From NCBI RefSeq assembly GCF_964340395.1, contig NC_135558.1:10610001-10674000 (forward strand): DNA of 64,000 bases. The letters run 5' to 3'. The position numbers and the translations under genes are program-made. Source of the stretch: Glandiceps talaboti (Eukaryota > Hemichordata > Enteropneusta > Spengelidae). The notes under the pieces were generated by a model. The model did no database searches, was not told where the DNA came from, and saw nothing but the letters and a program-made list of their open reading frames with translations. Shown here one piece after another: positions 12,590-25,859 of this stretch (position 1 is the stretch's first letter; each line of letters starts with the position of its first letter).

Positions 12590-15500
12590 CCTATGAACAC
12601 TGCCGCCACTATAAACGCAAGTTGCCGAAAAGATGCCTAATCTTCTACTACCAAAATTACAGGATGTCGTGGTACAAAAGCTTGAGATTTCCATTAGAGG
12701 TCTTACGTATTCATACATAGCTCAGCCTTATGTAATCTTGAAATTCAAAGTACGTTTCAATATTTGTTAATCCAACCGTTTTCTTGTTCAATAAACGTAT
12801 AGGTATTACCTAAAAAACCACAATGGCCAAGGTCATTTTATTGTGGTCTTAACTACTCTAAGGAGATGATGTAAGTGAGGTCTCTGAGGACAGCAAAGAC
12901 CACCTACTCGATTACGAGTGTCCTTTTATGTTCAAATAAATGTAGCTACATTTAAGATGATATAGCTATTTTTTACGTAAACTCGTTTGCCCACCTGGTA
13001 TTTCGCTCTTTCATTGTTCCTCTTTTGCCATGGTAATAGGCTTATAAACAACCCTTTTCTTTAAAATGGAAACTTAAGTTTCATGGTACAAAACGAGACG
13101 GATGTTTTCACGTGGTCTGTTAGCGCTGAGACTATAATTCTTCAGAAGTGCGACCAGACGAAAATCTGAAACATTGAACATATGCTACTAGTATGCAAAA
13201 TTAATTGCCATGGTCAACGAAAACAGTGAAGAATTTTAGACATATGATGGATTGTAACTATTGATACGATTTTCGTCGGTATTAGCTTCAGGCAAAACAT
13301 TCATTTATAGTTAGTGAAAATATAGTATACCAAAAAATAATGAAACAAATGTAGTAAACTGTATTATGTTCTAAACCAACACAAACATACCAAGTGGGTA
13401 CCAGAGATTGAAATGGCATATACATTACGTGTTCATGTCATCGCTTCTACTTTACCAGTCTATAGTAATCATTGGAGGTCGATTCAGTTAGTCAGTTCGA
13501 TGATAGATTTGTCGACAACTCAAAGCGAAGTACAACAGAACAGCTACAACCCGTGACGAGTGAGACATAACGGTTAATTGAGATCAATTATCGTTTTTCT
13601 TCTTTTGCGTGCCTAAAAATGATTTTCTTTTTCCGGCAGGCAGGTGAGACAGGTGAAGTCCAGTAGATGCGGCGTTCACAAGAGTCGTTGTACGCATGGG
13701 CATACGATTGTACTCTTGCGATGAGACAATCATGCACTATCTCATTATTCATAGACACAAACATAAATAAGTATTATTCATTGGCACAGGAGTAAATGTA
13801 CCCCATGTCCTATAATAACACAATGCACATGTCATTAGACTGTAAATTATTGCAATGTTAGTCATATAGTCGTAACTAAATGCAATTAGCAGTTGTTTTC
13901 AAGTTTAGAACGGACATTACATAGACGATAACGTAATACGTTGACTCATCTTTACAAACGCCTGCACGACCTAGAATGTGGTAGATATTTTACCTTGAAG
14001 ATTATTAGCGGGCACTGAATAATGTCGCATTTTGAAGAGAGGAGATTAAATTCAATGACGTCACAGTATATTCAGCGATAGACTAGATGACAGAAATAAA
14101 TGCGAGAAAATGGTACCCATTTTTAAAAAAAAAAATTCTCAAAAAAGCGAATGTTATGCAATGATTACAACTTACTTACGAGATATAAGCTTAACTGGTA
14201 TTTAAACGCTTGACGAACAAGAAATACTACCCCAAAATTACCAGAAATGAAATGCACGATAACAGAATCATTAGTCTTTATAATATTGACAAAATTACTT
14301 CATGCAAATATTGAAATGAAAATGTGTTTTGACTCATACGCATTGACATATTGATGCTGTAGGTACATTGACTCGATCTGACAGACTTCACCGGTAGCAC
14401 GTTACTTAGGTGAGCCCTCTCGTCGTCGTTCTAAATCTTGACCAATACGAAATGTTACTCAAAATAGTAGAAATGTAATGCAAGACAAATGAATTGTGTC
14501 AGAAAATATATATTATGGCCAAACCAATGAATGCAAATATTGGAAAGAAAGTGTGTGGGATTGAAGTGATCAAAATCGACGCTGCAAGAAAAAAAAAACA
14601 TTTCAGTCTGGAACCACCTGATGCATGTAGGATATTGTGTCTTTCTTCAGGCAATAAAAACGGCACCAACTTTCATAGGCACGAATTCGGCAGAACGTAA
14701 AAAAAGAACCGGGTATTAAGGTCCATTTTATAACCGGGCGTGACTAGTATTAACGTGTATACGTAACCATAGCCTTTGTTTACGGTCCAGATTGTCTACG
14801 AGCTCAAAGGGATTACGAAAAGCCGGACGTTTTCGACACATTGTGACATGGTATTAGTTCGAAAATCCGTTTCTTTCTGAAGGCATAATGGATGTCATAA
14901 ACAACGGGTAACGTTTAACTCTTCGGCAAACGTTTGACCTCTTTCTTTATAAACAACGTGGAAAAGAACAGGTTCGATTTTTGCTTTAACAGTTTAGGTT
15001 CGGTGTGGTACATCAGGAATTTGTTTTTACTGATTCGGAACAGAAGTATTTTGGCGGTGTCAAATTCATGAATAATTTCAGATTTGTTCGTTTATAGTGA
15101 AGTTCAACAACGAGCAATTAAAAGTACGGGACTCTTTGTTCGTTACTTAACAGAAAATCGAAAGTGGACAATACAGCTATAGCGCACCGATGACAAAGGG
15201 TCCCAAGAGAACTTTCACCTCATTCACCGGCAATTATTACAGCATTTAATCGTATAACCAGCACGTCGAAGACGTCAGAGTAGTATAGCATTAACCTAAT
15301 GTATGGTTGTTGAAAATGTCCAGGCGTAATGGCGACGGTGGGTGAAATTAAAATCATGTTCGATTCTTTTGTGACACTTTTGTGTCGGGCATTTGGAAAA
15401 TTTCATTAAGTTTGCCTACGAAGCATGAAAGTATAGACCGACTCGGTATAGACAAGGGGTAACAGTCCATTAGCGAGTAGTTGAGTGTGCCACACACGGT

Positions 15501-16091
15501 CATCTCAGGAGGTTTCCAAATACCAACCCACATTTAGCTACGTCAACTGACTGAAACTCGATGTGCATACTGACACCTGTAGGATTCGCACTTGTTTGCC
15601 GGAAGTGATCATTTCGAGCGGTCCGTGGTTTTATTTTATTTTTGTATCAATCGTGTCGAAGTTCTTCTAGGCTTCATTAACCCCATTGCTACAATCTAAC
15701 GTGGTATGTCGCAAATCTGTCAAATACGGTCAACAAGCGTATGGTCGATTTAATATTACGTGTATACCATCACGTCTAACGATCTAAGATTTTCAATCGC
15801 AGCAAAATTAAGTTAATAATGTGTGCCAAAATAAGGATTTAAACATCCCCATCGAATACTTACAAAGGTTTCTAAACGTGCAAGACAGTGAAGCATAAAT
15901 TGATATGGTTTATGCCCTCTTCGTGAGGCGTATTGTAAGTAGAGCATATAACAGTGACGACAAAGTCCCTTCAGTACAATGGAATTTAAAACATGTAAAC
16001 TCACATGGGTGATATTAGTTTTGTTTTTTTGCAAACCCAATTAATAGTTTTAAACCTAGGAATTTATCAAATAAAAATAGTGCCAATGACG
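12590..16091. other. Region upstream of collagen gene, no gene recognised
   Basis: This should contain the collagen promoter and any 5' UTR exon, but I could not place a TATA box or transcription start with confidence. Open frames here are short and resemble no protein I know. There is no large repeat apart from short homopolymers. Confidence 0.5.
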
Positions 16092-16866
16092 TTGTAGCAC
16101 AACTGTACATGTTTTAAAAATGTTTATCCACATGGTGATCGATGCTAGGTATAGGTGTTCATTTGCTGAATGATTACCCAGTTGCCTATCCAGCCCTGTT
16201 GTTATATTTGCAATATACGTGATCATTTGACTGTAGCTATGGGCGTGGTCATGTTGCTAGACATATTTGCAGACATTTTTTTGAATATTCATTCACTTGT
16301 CTATGAATCCCTGTTGTTATCTTTGCGAAATACATTGGCTGTTGCCATGAGCGTGGTCATGGTCGCTAGGGAAATTTGCATATATTTTTTGAATGTTTAC
16401 TCGTGTACAGATGCTATTTAATATATTGGCATTTGGTTGTTGCTAAGGGCGTGGTCATGGTTGCTAGGGCCAATTGTTTCAAAATGTTTTAAACAAAATC
16501 TGCAGAATAACACTTCTAGAAACATTTCACCAAATTTCAGTCTCATTAGCCAAGTACTTTTTGAGATAATTTTTTACCAAAATTCACATTTTTACACCTA
16601 ATTTACATATCGCTTATGAGATCATTATATAATTATTAGTGCTTCATCTATACACCCCCAGATGCATCCCTATTAAATTTCATCCCGATCTGCTCAACAC
16701 TCATGGAATTAAAGATTTTTGACCAAAAAGATACATGTTTAGCCCTAATTTGCATATTACTGATGGAATCATCATGTCATGATCAATCTTAATCTACACA
16801 CCCCTAAGAAAGTTCCAACTAAAATTCACACCGATCTGCCCAGTAGTTTCTGAGTTTAATTTAATA

Positions 16867-16909
<43 letters not shown>

Positions 16910-16962
16910 CTTTGCCATGCCTATAGCACTACTGAACCTCGCCAGTTCAGTTGTGCTACAAA
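16092..16962. mobile_element. TIR element B with internal tandem repeats
   Basis: The left end TTGTAGCACAACTGTAC is matched by the inverted right end (reverse complement TTGTAGCACAACTGAACTG). The 871-bp interior holds three copies of a roughly 100-bp unit marked by GGGCGTGGTCATG (16241, 16349, 16447). A second, diverged tandem part and a (GACA)n tract near 16867-16911 follow. No coding capacity is visible. It looks like a non-autonomous DNA transposon. Confidence 0.72.
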
Positions 16963-19412
16963 GATAACATTCATACCATTTTGCCTAAAACAGATTTTAA
17001 GATTTATCAAAATGTCACAGGCAGACGAGAATTTTGTTCGAGATATTTTGGCGGGTAAAAGTTGTAAACTATAGTTCAATTTATGCGCTTCGTGCACATC
17101 GTGATGTAGACGATCACACCGATTGACTCTAATTACAGTAGAGCACGAATTAAGGCATATTTGATAGCCCTTTAGTGTTTAAAGAGACTTTGTATTGACA
17201 CCGAAGAGCCTGGGGACCTTAGCAATAACAGAATAGGACACAATATCCTTGGTAACGACGAGTCGAGTCTATAACACCAACGTCGTCGTCAGAATTCATT
17301 ACTGTAATTAGGTGAAGGGGTTGTTACATTTCACACAAAAAAAAACACTACTATGCAGAGATTTAATTGGTTAAATACAACTATTGACTCTGTTAAAACT
17401 ACCCGAAGCATTTGCAACTTTTCCCAATGGATTACACGGCACCAGAAGCGACCTATTCAAATCTACTCTCCAAGCGGCATGCCGCGGGCTTCACTGATGA
17501 CTGCACACGTACAGTGTCAACGTTTTTGACCCGTTGAAGGTTGTAGAAAACAAGGACGTTGACAAGCAAGTCCAAATGACCCCAAGTTCAAATCGATGTT
17601 TTCGAGTTTTATTTTTCCAAAGTCATTCAAATATTGAATACTTGTTTAATGTAAAATTTACGGTTTATCTTTTCGCCCGAGTTCAGTATTTGCATACTTG
17701 TTCAAATATTTGTGCAGTTCCGTCGCCATCATTTTGTTCGTGCTTTTCAGGTATTTACATTGGGGAAGATACATCCATCTCTGCAAAAACACCGTTACTT
17801 CAGAACCCCACAAGACACGTGAATGTATTCCGAAAATCAAAAGTGTACGGTAACCAACGATTTAAAAACGCCTTGGGGTGAGATCAATAGTTCAATGTAG
17901 GATAAAAACTAAATTCTTTTAGTTAGGCCTAAGGAACCTCCCTCCACCCCTCCCCACCCCTTCTTCTAACTTAATTGGCCAAAATTGGTAATTGTTTCGA
18001 TATCATTCACTTTCAATATCCAATCTGTATATAGTGGTATTGGGTACTCAACGTAACACTGAACCCATGAGGGATGGCCCTCACTCACTGGACTTCTTGG
18101 GAACAAGCGTTTAGATACTTAAAGAACTATCCAATATAATTATATATAAAAGGTTATTATTTATTAGATTATTATACGTATTTTAGTGCCATGGATAATA
18201 ACGATAATCCTTCCATTTCTCGGCTTGACGACATTCATTTTTGTTAGAAATATTTGTATTTAGGTGTACAAAGCAGATCCCATTAAACGTCAAATCTTTT
18301 TTTTGTAGGATGAGAACTAAAATGGTTCAACCCCCCCCCCCCCACCACCACCACCACCAGAATTGTTTTTAAATCATATATCGCTATTGATCTCACCCCT
18401 TAGTTGTGCTTATAATACGCGACGTACTAATAGAAGAGAAAATAAGACATTACAAAATTATCTTTCTCGTTATAACGCCATATTGTGCCACCTGCTGGTA
18501 AGACTGCAACTCGATCACGCAACTGTCACCAATTATATTATCCTATAACGTTGAAACCAACCGAGCTACTTAGCAAGATCTATTCGGTTAAGTAAACTGC
18601 AAATATTGTTTTTTCCGTGTCATCGATTCCTGAATGAGTTTGTATTTACACTGCTTACAACAGCAATTTAAAATAATTGTGTGGTTGGATTGAAAACCAA
18701 ATAATTGATGTTTACTAGAACGTTTAAAGAGATCACAGTTTTCTATACCTATGTTGAGCTACGGTCATGATGGTCGAACATCTATTTTAAGATATATACC
18801 AAAAAATAAATGGACCACCCACATCATAACCATAGGCAATCGTTTGGGGAAATTGGTATTCGAAACGCTGTAATGAATTGTGTAAAAAAAAAAGAGAGAG
18901 AAGATTTTATCGCCAACTCCTACCAGAATGTTTTGAGTGTAAAATAATAGTATCTTGCTTTAAAGCTGGTAAACTGTAATGTGCATGTTGGCACGCTTTT
19001 AACTTTTGACCATTCAAGCCCCGAGCGCAATTAACATTACTTACGGTTGAGATATCAACCGGCGCTACTGTTTAAGTGTGTATTGCTTGTCTAGTAGTAC
19101 TTGGCACTTACTTTGCCTTTCAACTAGTGATACAACAGTCTGTCTCATGAACAAATAGTCTGGGAACAACTCTGCGCATTTACGGTGGTAACTTGAAGCT
19201 CCATGAGTGCAAAGAACCAGAATCAGTCTCTCATATCCCACATTGTTATCTGCCAAGTGAAGATACCCATGACGAGAAAAGGTCTATCTCGGATTGTATA
19301 CCCTCAAGGGTGTTGATGAAGTATCGAGGGCTATTGTGCCACTATTGGTCCGTGTCGGGGTAACAATAGTGAAGCGCTTTGAGTAGTGTCTGTGTGTGTG
19401 TCTCTGTCTATG

Positions 19413-19457
<45 letters not shown>

Positions 19458-20160
19458 GCACGCACAGTGTGAACAACAGCTATATGAAAACATTATCATT
19501 ATCATTGTCTTTAGGACTACAGTTTAGATAGGAAAAAATTGTCTCTCAAAGCTATGCAAGAAGTTGTCCTGAGCAACACAATGACCCAGTCTGATCCTTA
19601 CGGATAACGAACGAAAGGAACTTCGAATTCGTTATCGCGGATGAATGAGTTTTCTAACTACATGTAAAAGTGTGTTAATGGGTGTCTGGTGGCACGCAAA
19701 ATGTATCGCTTGAAAGAGTATGACGTGCTTTCAAATTTAAAACATTGTAAACTGCCAGGAATACTAAAGAACTTATACTAAATGAAACACCCTTTCAAAA
19801 TCACCAAACTGGGACCGTTTTTAGTTCTGAGAGGTTTGGCCTAGATTCCCCCAGTTCTTCAATCTGTGGACATGGGATAACATGGATAGATTTGTAATGA
19901 GACACAAAGTTCACGACTTTTTATTAGCTTTGCACGGCAAGTGTAATCATACAAAGCATTACGGATATAGAGGCTCAAAAGGGCGAAGGTTTTGTTCCGG
20001 GCGTAATAAGTTCGTTCTCGAGTTCCCTTCATCATAAGGTCAAACAAGTGGTGCCGTGTCAGCAGATATATAAACTATTCTCGACGAAGAGCTGTGACTA
20101 TTTTCGACTTCTGATGAGCTCTTTAATTTTATCTCTAAATGGTTTTACGTCAATACGTAT
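16963..20160. other. No gene recognised; microsatellites and a possible SINE fragment
   Basis: The interval holds a C/CCA tract at 18331-18359 and a (TGTC)n tract around 19411-19458. The sequence AAGCGCTTTGAGTAG just before the latter resembles the 3' tail of invertebrate SINEs. Open frames are short, and the 115-codon one near 17.5 kb has no ATG start. No protein was recognised. Confidence 0.45.
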
Positions 20161-20176
20161 AACTTTAGGTTGTGCG

Positions 20177-20184
20177 TATAAAAG
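20177..20184 (+). promoter_or_regulatory. Possible TATA box
   Basis: TATAAAAG, followed by GG, matches the animal TATA consensus. About 30 bp downstream lies CAGCCAAACT, a possible initiator, and a GTAATA donor-like site follows near 20251. No coding exon can be tied to it, so it may be fortuitous. Confidence 0.2.
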
Positions 20185-21288
20185 GGGTATTTTCAGCCAA
20201 ACTATCACTTGTACGGCACAACCGGTGACGTCTTTTGTCAAGTGAACTTAGGTAATAACGACAAGTAAAACGTTCTGGTAAGAAAATGACAACGTTAAAA
20301 ATACCCAAGTTTTCTTCTTCCACTTTTGATTGTGGAAGGGGAAGACAAGAATTTGTGTAAGAATCTTAGTGCTTCCATGACGACCATGCATAATGCTATA
20401 TATATAAATATATTTAAATATCTACGTTCTTTGCAATTACGAGTTGACAGAACCACGTAACGTGAAAACAACAACTTACCACTATTTGTTCAGATGTTTT
20501 TTTTTTTCGCTCAGATTTCCCGTCATTTTGGTGTTAACAAAAGAATAGTTAAAGCATTTATTGTTGCTGTTATAGAAACCCTGGTAAATTTATTAATAAC
20601 CCGGTGGATGTGTTAATATGACTAACGCTGCATTTATACAGTATACCGTAACAAGCGCTATTGCCTCAACTATACAGCTTTGTATAGCACGATATTTAGA
20701 TAACATGTAAATTAATGAGGTTCTAATTAAGGAGGATGAATAAGATGTGAGACCGTTTAGCTGCACTTGACATATTATATGTTTACCTCTATTCAGCATA
20801 TGTTGTCATGGAAGTGGTTTGAACTTGAACGTGATACGGTAATTGTAACTAACCAAGAAATAAATGCGGAGTGGTCAACTGTGTCTGCCCGTCGTTACTC
20901 TCTTTTTTTTTTGGGGGGGGAGGAGTAACTGTTTCAAAAACTGACTATTGATTTTTTTACATGGACGTAAGTAGACAAAAGTATGCTATTTCGTCGCCCA
21001 CGCCGGACACTTCTAAACAGATACATAAGACAATAGTTGCATTGTCGCTGAATTGTTGGGAGAACAAACGGAGTGAAGGAATACACCTCATTACAGACAG
21101 ATCGGATTTAGGAGATTACATCGGCAAATTTGGATGCCAAGAATTGTATGTTTAAAAGAAAAATTTAAAATACATTCTTAACACCAAGCTCTGATATTCT
21201 TACCAGAAACCCCAATGGTGTCGCAACATCTCGACATGTGTTCTTGGATCCACAACTCCTGAAGTACTAGAAACTCAGCACGCATGTA

Positions 21289-21543
21289 ATGGATGACACT
21301 CATCTGAGTTGTTTTAAGTGTAAACAGCCGGCGAAAGGTTTGCGTGATGTCAGAGGCTTGCTGCTAAGGTCCAGCGTGGTAGCACTCATCGCATCTGAGT
21401 GCAGAATGAATCAGAGTTCCTCGCCGTCCACAGAACCTTTAACTGACCGGTCCCGGTGTCTATTTCACCAAATGGTCCGTGAACTGGCTGCCTTGTATCG
21501 ACAACGTAGGGAAAAATGGGCCAGTAACCTGAGTGCTAAATAA
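21289..21543 (+). CDS. Unrecognised open frame, possible exon
   Basis: The frame has 84 codons from ATG to TAA, with mixed, non-repetitive composition. It has a short Cys-x2-Cys motif (FKCKQ) near the start and a charged helical C-terminus (QMVRELAALYRQRREKW). I do not recognise it. It lies 120 bp upstream of another open frame on the same strand. It could be an exon, a transposon remnant or chance. Confidence 0.22.
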   Translation: MDDTHLSCFKCKQPAKGLRDVRGLLLRSSVVALIASECRMNQSSSPSTEPLTDRSRCLFHQMVRELAALYRQRREKWASNLSAK

Positions 21544-21666
21544 CGAACGGTAGTTCGATACCCCTAACTAATACCCAATACAAAGACGTCTACCCCTGGC
21601 AACCAAATTAACGCCGAACGGGTCTATTATTTTCTAACGAAATTCCGCTGTTTTGAGATTAAGTCT

Positions 21667-21939
21667 TTGTTGGGAGGTAATGAGCCAACAGACATGGAAG
21701 TCGTTGGGCATTTAACAATATACAATGTCCGTATTTTATTTGAAAAATCTGATCCGGAATTTAAACTGTATTACAAACTCTCTGCGAAATTTGAAAAGTA
21801 TGCCATGGCAAGTGCAAGTAAGTGTATACGGCCTCTCGATCTTATCGCCCTGCTTGTCACAATAAATTCACACCACCTGTCAGAATACCAGCAACTAATT
21901 GCTGAAAAAAATACCTCGCCATACAAGTTGAAGTTCTAG
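21667..21939 (+). CDS. Unrecognised open frame, possible exon
   Basis: The frame has 90 codons, the first of them TTG rather than ATG; the first ATG is at 21694. It has plausible amino-acid composition (KSDPEFKLYYKLSAKFEKYA). A strong donor-like GTAAGT occurs inside it at about 21820, so an exon might end there. No family recognised. Together with the frame at 21.3 kb it may mark a diverged gene or a relic. Confidence 0.22.
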   Translation: MLGGNEPTDMEVVGHLTIYNVRILFEKSDPEFKLYYKLSAKFEKYAMASASKCIRPLDLIALLVTINSHHLSEYQQLIAEKNTSPYKLKF

Positions 21940-24533
21940 TAACCGATTGTCGCGTTTCAATTTTCAAGAAAACATCCGTTGTAATTATTTAAAGTGGTCG
22001 AAACGCATCAGTGGCCTTGGTGTGTATACTAATAAGGTTCCTACTGGCGGTAAGGGGAGCAAATGTTTCTTGTAGCTTATTCAAGTGAGTGTCGAGGCGT
22101 GGATTTAGAGTTTACTCTTTCAAAAAAAAGGATACCGCGAATAAAAGAACAGGCCATGACTTCAGCGATCGTTTACTGAAAGTCTGTCACCTTAGCCCTA
22201 GAAATCTACCCTAGCTTGGGCAACACTAAAGTCTGTTCACAAGCAATGGCTCAGCTTTGCCATTTTCCCTAGCTAACATATTATACATGACTGTCACATG
22301 TAGGGCGACTGTTAAAGCTATATACGTTTTGAGAAGTAATTTGTGCTGCATATTTAAAAAAGGTACTCGCAGTATCCTTCACTTAACTATGACTTGCAAT
22401 TGCCTTCATTCAAACACAGATCCTACAAGTGATTCAAACCTACATATGCAAGATCTGACAACGTCATTTAGCATACACATATAAAACACACGTCGACGAA
22501 ATACCCACTATGCAACCAACTGTTCTAACAATGCCAGAATGCGATTGCAATGTCATAGAAGGAATGCATGTACTAGAATAGTTTAAGTGTGGTTTAATGT
22601 AAGTATTTTCATTTGAGTAAAAAGCTTAGTGCTTACAAACTCATCTTGAAAAAAAGTCTTTTTTCGTTCATAATTAAGATTTACAGCGCCTACATTTTTT
22701 TCACATCAATATATCCCTATGATTCTCACTTACTTTAATCACACTTTGTTTTTAGTTGTACATGATCTATATCATTTTGAATTGAACATGCCTGAACTGA
22801 AACAAATTCGCCAGTCTTCTTGTTATGCAAATTTTAGTCTGGCAAATGTTAATAAATTTAAAAGACCCTTTCATTGAACCACGAAATTTGTGGTCGTGAG
22901 AGCCGTAAAGTTTTGATTTCACTTTGAACCAGGTACTATTAAGCAGTAAAAGGGAATAGCTTGAGGTATGAGGTATTGGGATCAAATCATACTGATCGAC
23001 CTACACTTTTAATGGAAGCTCTCCAAATATCCCCGATTCGCATGCATCCCAGACAAAGGTTTATCATAACAGTAGCCGCCTGTGTCTGATAGACGACACG
23101 TGTCTGCACGTACCGCCACTGTGACAATGACAGAATCCCAGGGATCACTAACTAAAGTCCTCTTACACGTTAACCAAACGAAGGCAGAATCAAAGTAGAT
23201 TTCCGTTTTGTCAAATGCTTGTATTGTTTACTCTAATGTATTAAATCTTATACAAGAAATACACTAGTATCAGCAAAATGCGAAATTTCGTCTCCAGCTG
23301 GGCGAGATCAACGTTAACTTAGCCACAGTCTTGATCTATCATCCTTGTCAAGTTACAGACACGTGTTTTACTAATAAGAGATAGCTATATCTTCGTCAAT
23401 GTATTCGACCCGCACTTGACCCAGACGTGTTTTACGCGATCTCACGATCTTCAGAAAGTATGCATTTATTTATAGCACCAGCTACAAGTCGTCGGTAAGT
23501 TCATTGACATTTACCATGTACATGAGATTAGTAATACCATAGACATTGAAGAGTACCGTGTGCGCTTTTAAATATACAATTCAAGTTCATAATTGCATCG
23601 TTACATTTGCAGCTTAACATTGGACCCATTTATCCATTTCGTTAGCTTTGTAGGCCTAAAACTAAGATATGGTCTAAAGACCATCTAGATAGTGACACAG
23701 CTGGCTTTGGAGATTAAACTCACGTAATTTTGAGTAACGTCTTTGCAGAACTAATTCCTCCACGTCTTAGCCTTTGATCTCATATTTGTGGTGATATTAA
23801 TTTGAATTTAAATACCGTTTTACAGAAATGTGAACTGCACCGCTGTGAAGTTTTCAAACACATAACAACAATATGATTAACCTTTTAGCTTTAGCCGTAT
23901 GAGTTGTCAAAGAGTTTAAATACGTGGACTTTATGGTATTACGTTCAACTTGCCACAATTGTACTGTACACGGGTTTGCATCCCCCCCCACACTACTGTA
24001 CCTCGATACCATGCCAGTTTGCTTTTAAAAAGTTCATCATCATTAGAATTACCAAGACCAAATCTGAGCTGAGTATTAAAATAGATTAATGGAGTAACTG
24101 TACACTACAACGTCGAACCGATTATATAGCTGTTTGCGCTAAGAACTGTACTACACATGACAGCTACGAACTTGTCAATCAAAGTAAGTAAGCCATGAAA
24201 TCACGAGACTAACCAATGCAATGAACCAAAGTCAATAGCTAGCCATTCTCGCGAGCCTGTGTATTATCAGCTCCCGCGAGAATGTAAAGTTGCCGTAAAG
24301 AGGACTGGTGGTTTTACGGCACGGCCACCAAAATTTTGCATCTTCACCATTTTTTCTTACTTAAAATCAAATCGAGTGTTGGAGATTCTTATCGTATTTC
24401 TAATCAGCAAGGATACCTATCACAAAATTGATATTTAAAAAAAGAAAAGTGACAGACTCTGATGATAAAAAGGTGACAATAATGACATCAATTACCAATA
24501 AACAATGGTTAATGATGATGGCATTGTGGAAAA
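21940..24533. other. No gene recognised
   Basis: AT-rich sequence with only short open frames. No element with clear ends or tandem array was noticed. Confidence 0.5.
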
Positions 24534-24578
24534 CGGTGGTGGTGGTGGTGGTGGTGGTGGTGGTGGTGGTGGTGGTGG

Positions 24579-24635
<57 letters not shown>

Positions 24636-24657
24636 GGAGGAGGAGGAGGAGGAGGAG
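24534..24657. repeat. Compound trinucleotide tract (GGT)n(GAT)n(GAG)n
   Basis: Three adjoining perfect trinucleotide arrays: GGT (about 15 units), GAT/ATG (about 18) and GAG (about 7). They create open frames in several registers (poly-Val/Met/Arg, poly-Gly/Asp/Glu, poly-Ser/Pro, poly-Ile/Thr) that are artefacts of the repeat, not genes. Confidence 0.97.
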
Positions 24658-25004
24658 AACGATGGACAACACAGTAATGGTACCCAACTACATCGCATGT
24701 ATTACGACCTATAACAGGCTACATGATGCATTAGATTTTCGGAATGTTTTCGAATTAAATTTGCCAGACCCTTGGAAGACAGTCATTTCTCCAGATTCCA
24801 TTAATCGACATTTGTGTCATTCTACAGTATGTCGCCTACATTATGACAGATTACGTGTTTGTCAGCTGACGAATGATCTTCATAATTTGAATATCTCAAA
24901 TGCTTGACTAAGGAGTGAATAGGCAGCAACCAAACTGCCGAATACTTGGGTCTCAGAGCTCTAGTACAGCAAACTCGTGGGTGGACCAAGTGTCATAGGT
25001 CATA

Positions 25005-25859
25005 GGCTGGGGTCAGACTTTTCGGCGGGGGGGGGGGAGAAATTGCGGGCCATGAAAAAATTGAGGGTTCAAGGGGGGGGGGGGCATTGAAATTCTGGTG
25101 GTCTGAAATATGTTGCTCATGATTTAAGCTAAATTAAACCTAAGGAGCGGTCGTTTAGTTAATAAAAAATATTCTCGCGGCTTCCCCGAAATACCTTCTA
25201 AAAGTTATATTCACTGATGAGTTGGGTGACAACCATGCGAATGTATTTGTGCATGCCTTCCTATGTCTGTCTGTCTGTCTGTCTGTGTCTGTCTGTATCT
25301 CTATCTCTATCTCTCTCTGTCTCTGTCTCTGTCTCTGTCTCCCTTTCACGTTCGCTCTCTCTGTCTGTCTCTCTCTTGCTCTGTGGAGACTTTTTTTGAA
25401 CATTCAAACCTCAGGAGCAGTCGTTTACACCCCTCGACACCCCCTCCCCACTAGCTATCATGGGGGTGCTGTTTCTGCCCAGAATCAATTATATTGAAAG
25501 AGAAAACCCTGCTGACTAAGTATCTCCAAGTATATTTTAAAGCCTAATGTGAGACCTTTTTCGCCAATCCCACATATACTTGTAAAGAAATCTCTCATTG
25601 TTAAGTATGGACGCTGAAGTTGATTTCCACTGTTAGGTTAATGTAGTGTACCATACTGTACATCTCCGACATGGAGGAGGGGGAGAGGTTATATTGTATA
25701 ATTACTGTGTAGCCGGGAGGGGTGGCTACGAAAATTCTTGGGTTCATTTCGGGGGGGGGGGGGGCATGAAATTTTTGAGAGCATGAAGGGGGGTTGCGAA
25801 AATTGTTTTGACCAAAATAATCCCCCCCCCCACTCCCGCCGTTAATTCTGACCCCAGCC
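25005..25859. mobile_element. TIR element C with repeated poly-G runs
   Basis: The left end GGCTGGGGTCAGACTTTTCGG is mirrored at the right end (reverse complement GGCTGGGGTCAGAATTAACGG). The interior has four G runs of 9-14 bases (near 25027, 25073, 25751 and, as C, 25825) and a (TCTG/TCTCTA) tract at 25260-25345. It has no coding capacity. A non-autonomous element is the simplest reading. Confidence 0.6.

Noticed and set aside
17534-17881. 115-codon plus-strand frame
   Set aside because: It begins with TTG rather than ATG, has no recognisable domain and no splice-bounded context; most likely chance.
24428-24907. 159-codon and overlapping frames with poly-Val/Met/Arg, Gly/Asp/Glu, Ser/Pro
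   Set aside because: Created by the GGT-GAT-GAG microsatellite; every register is open and no flanking sequence looks coding.
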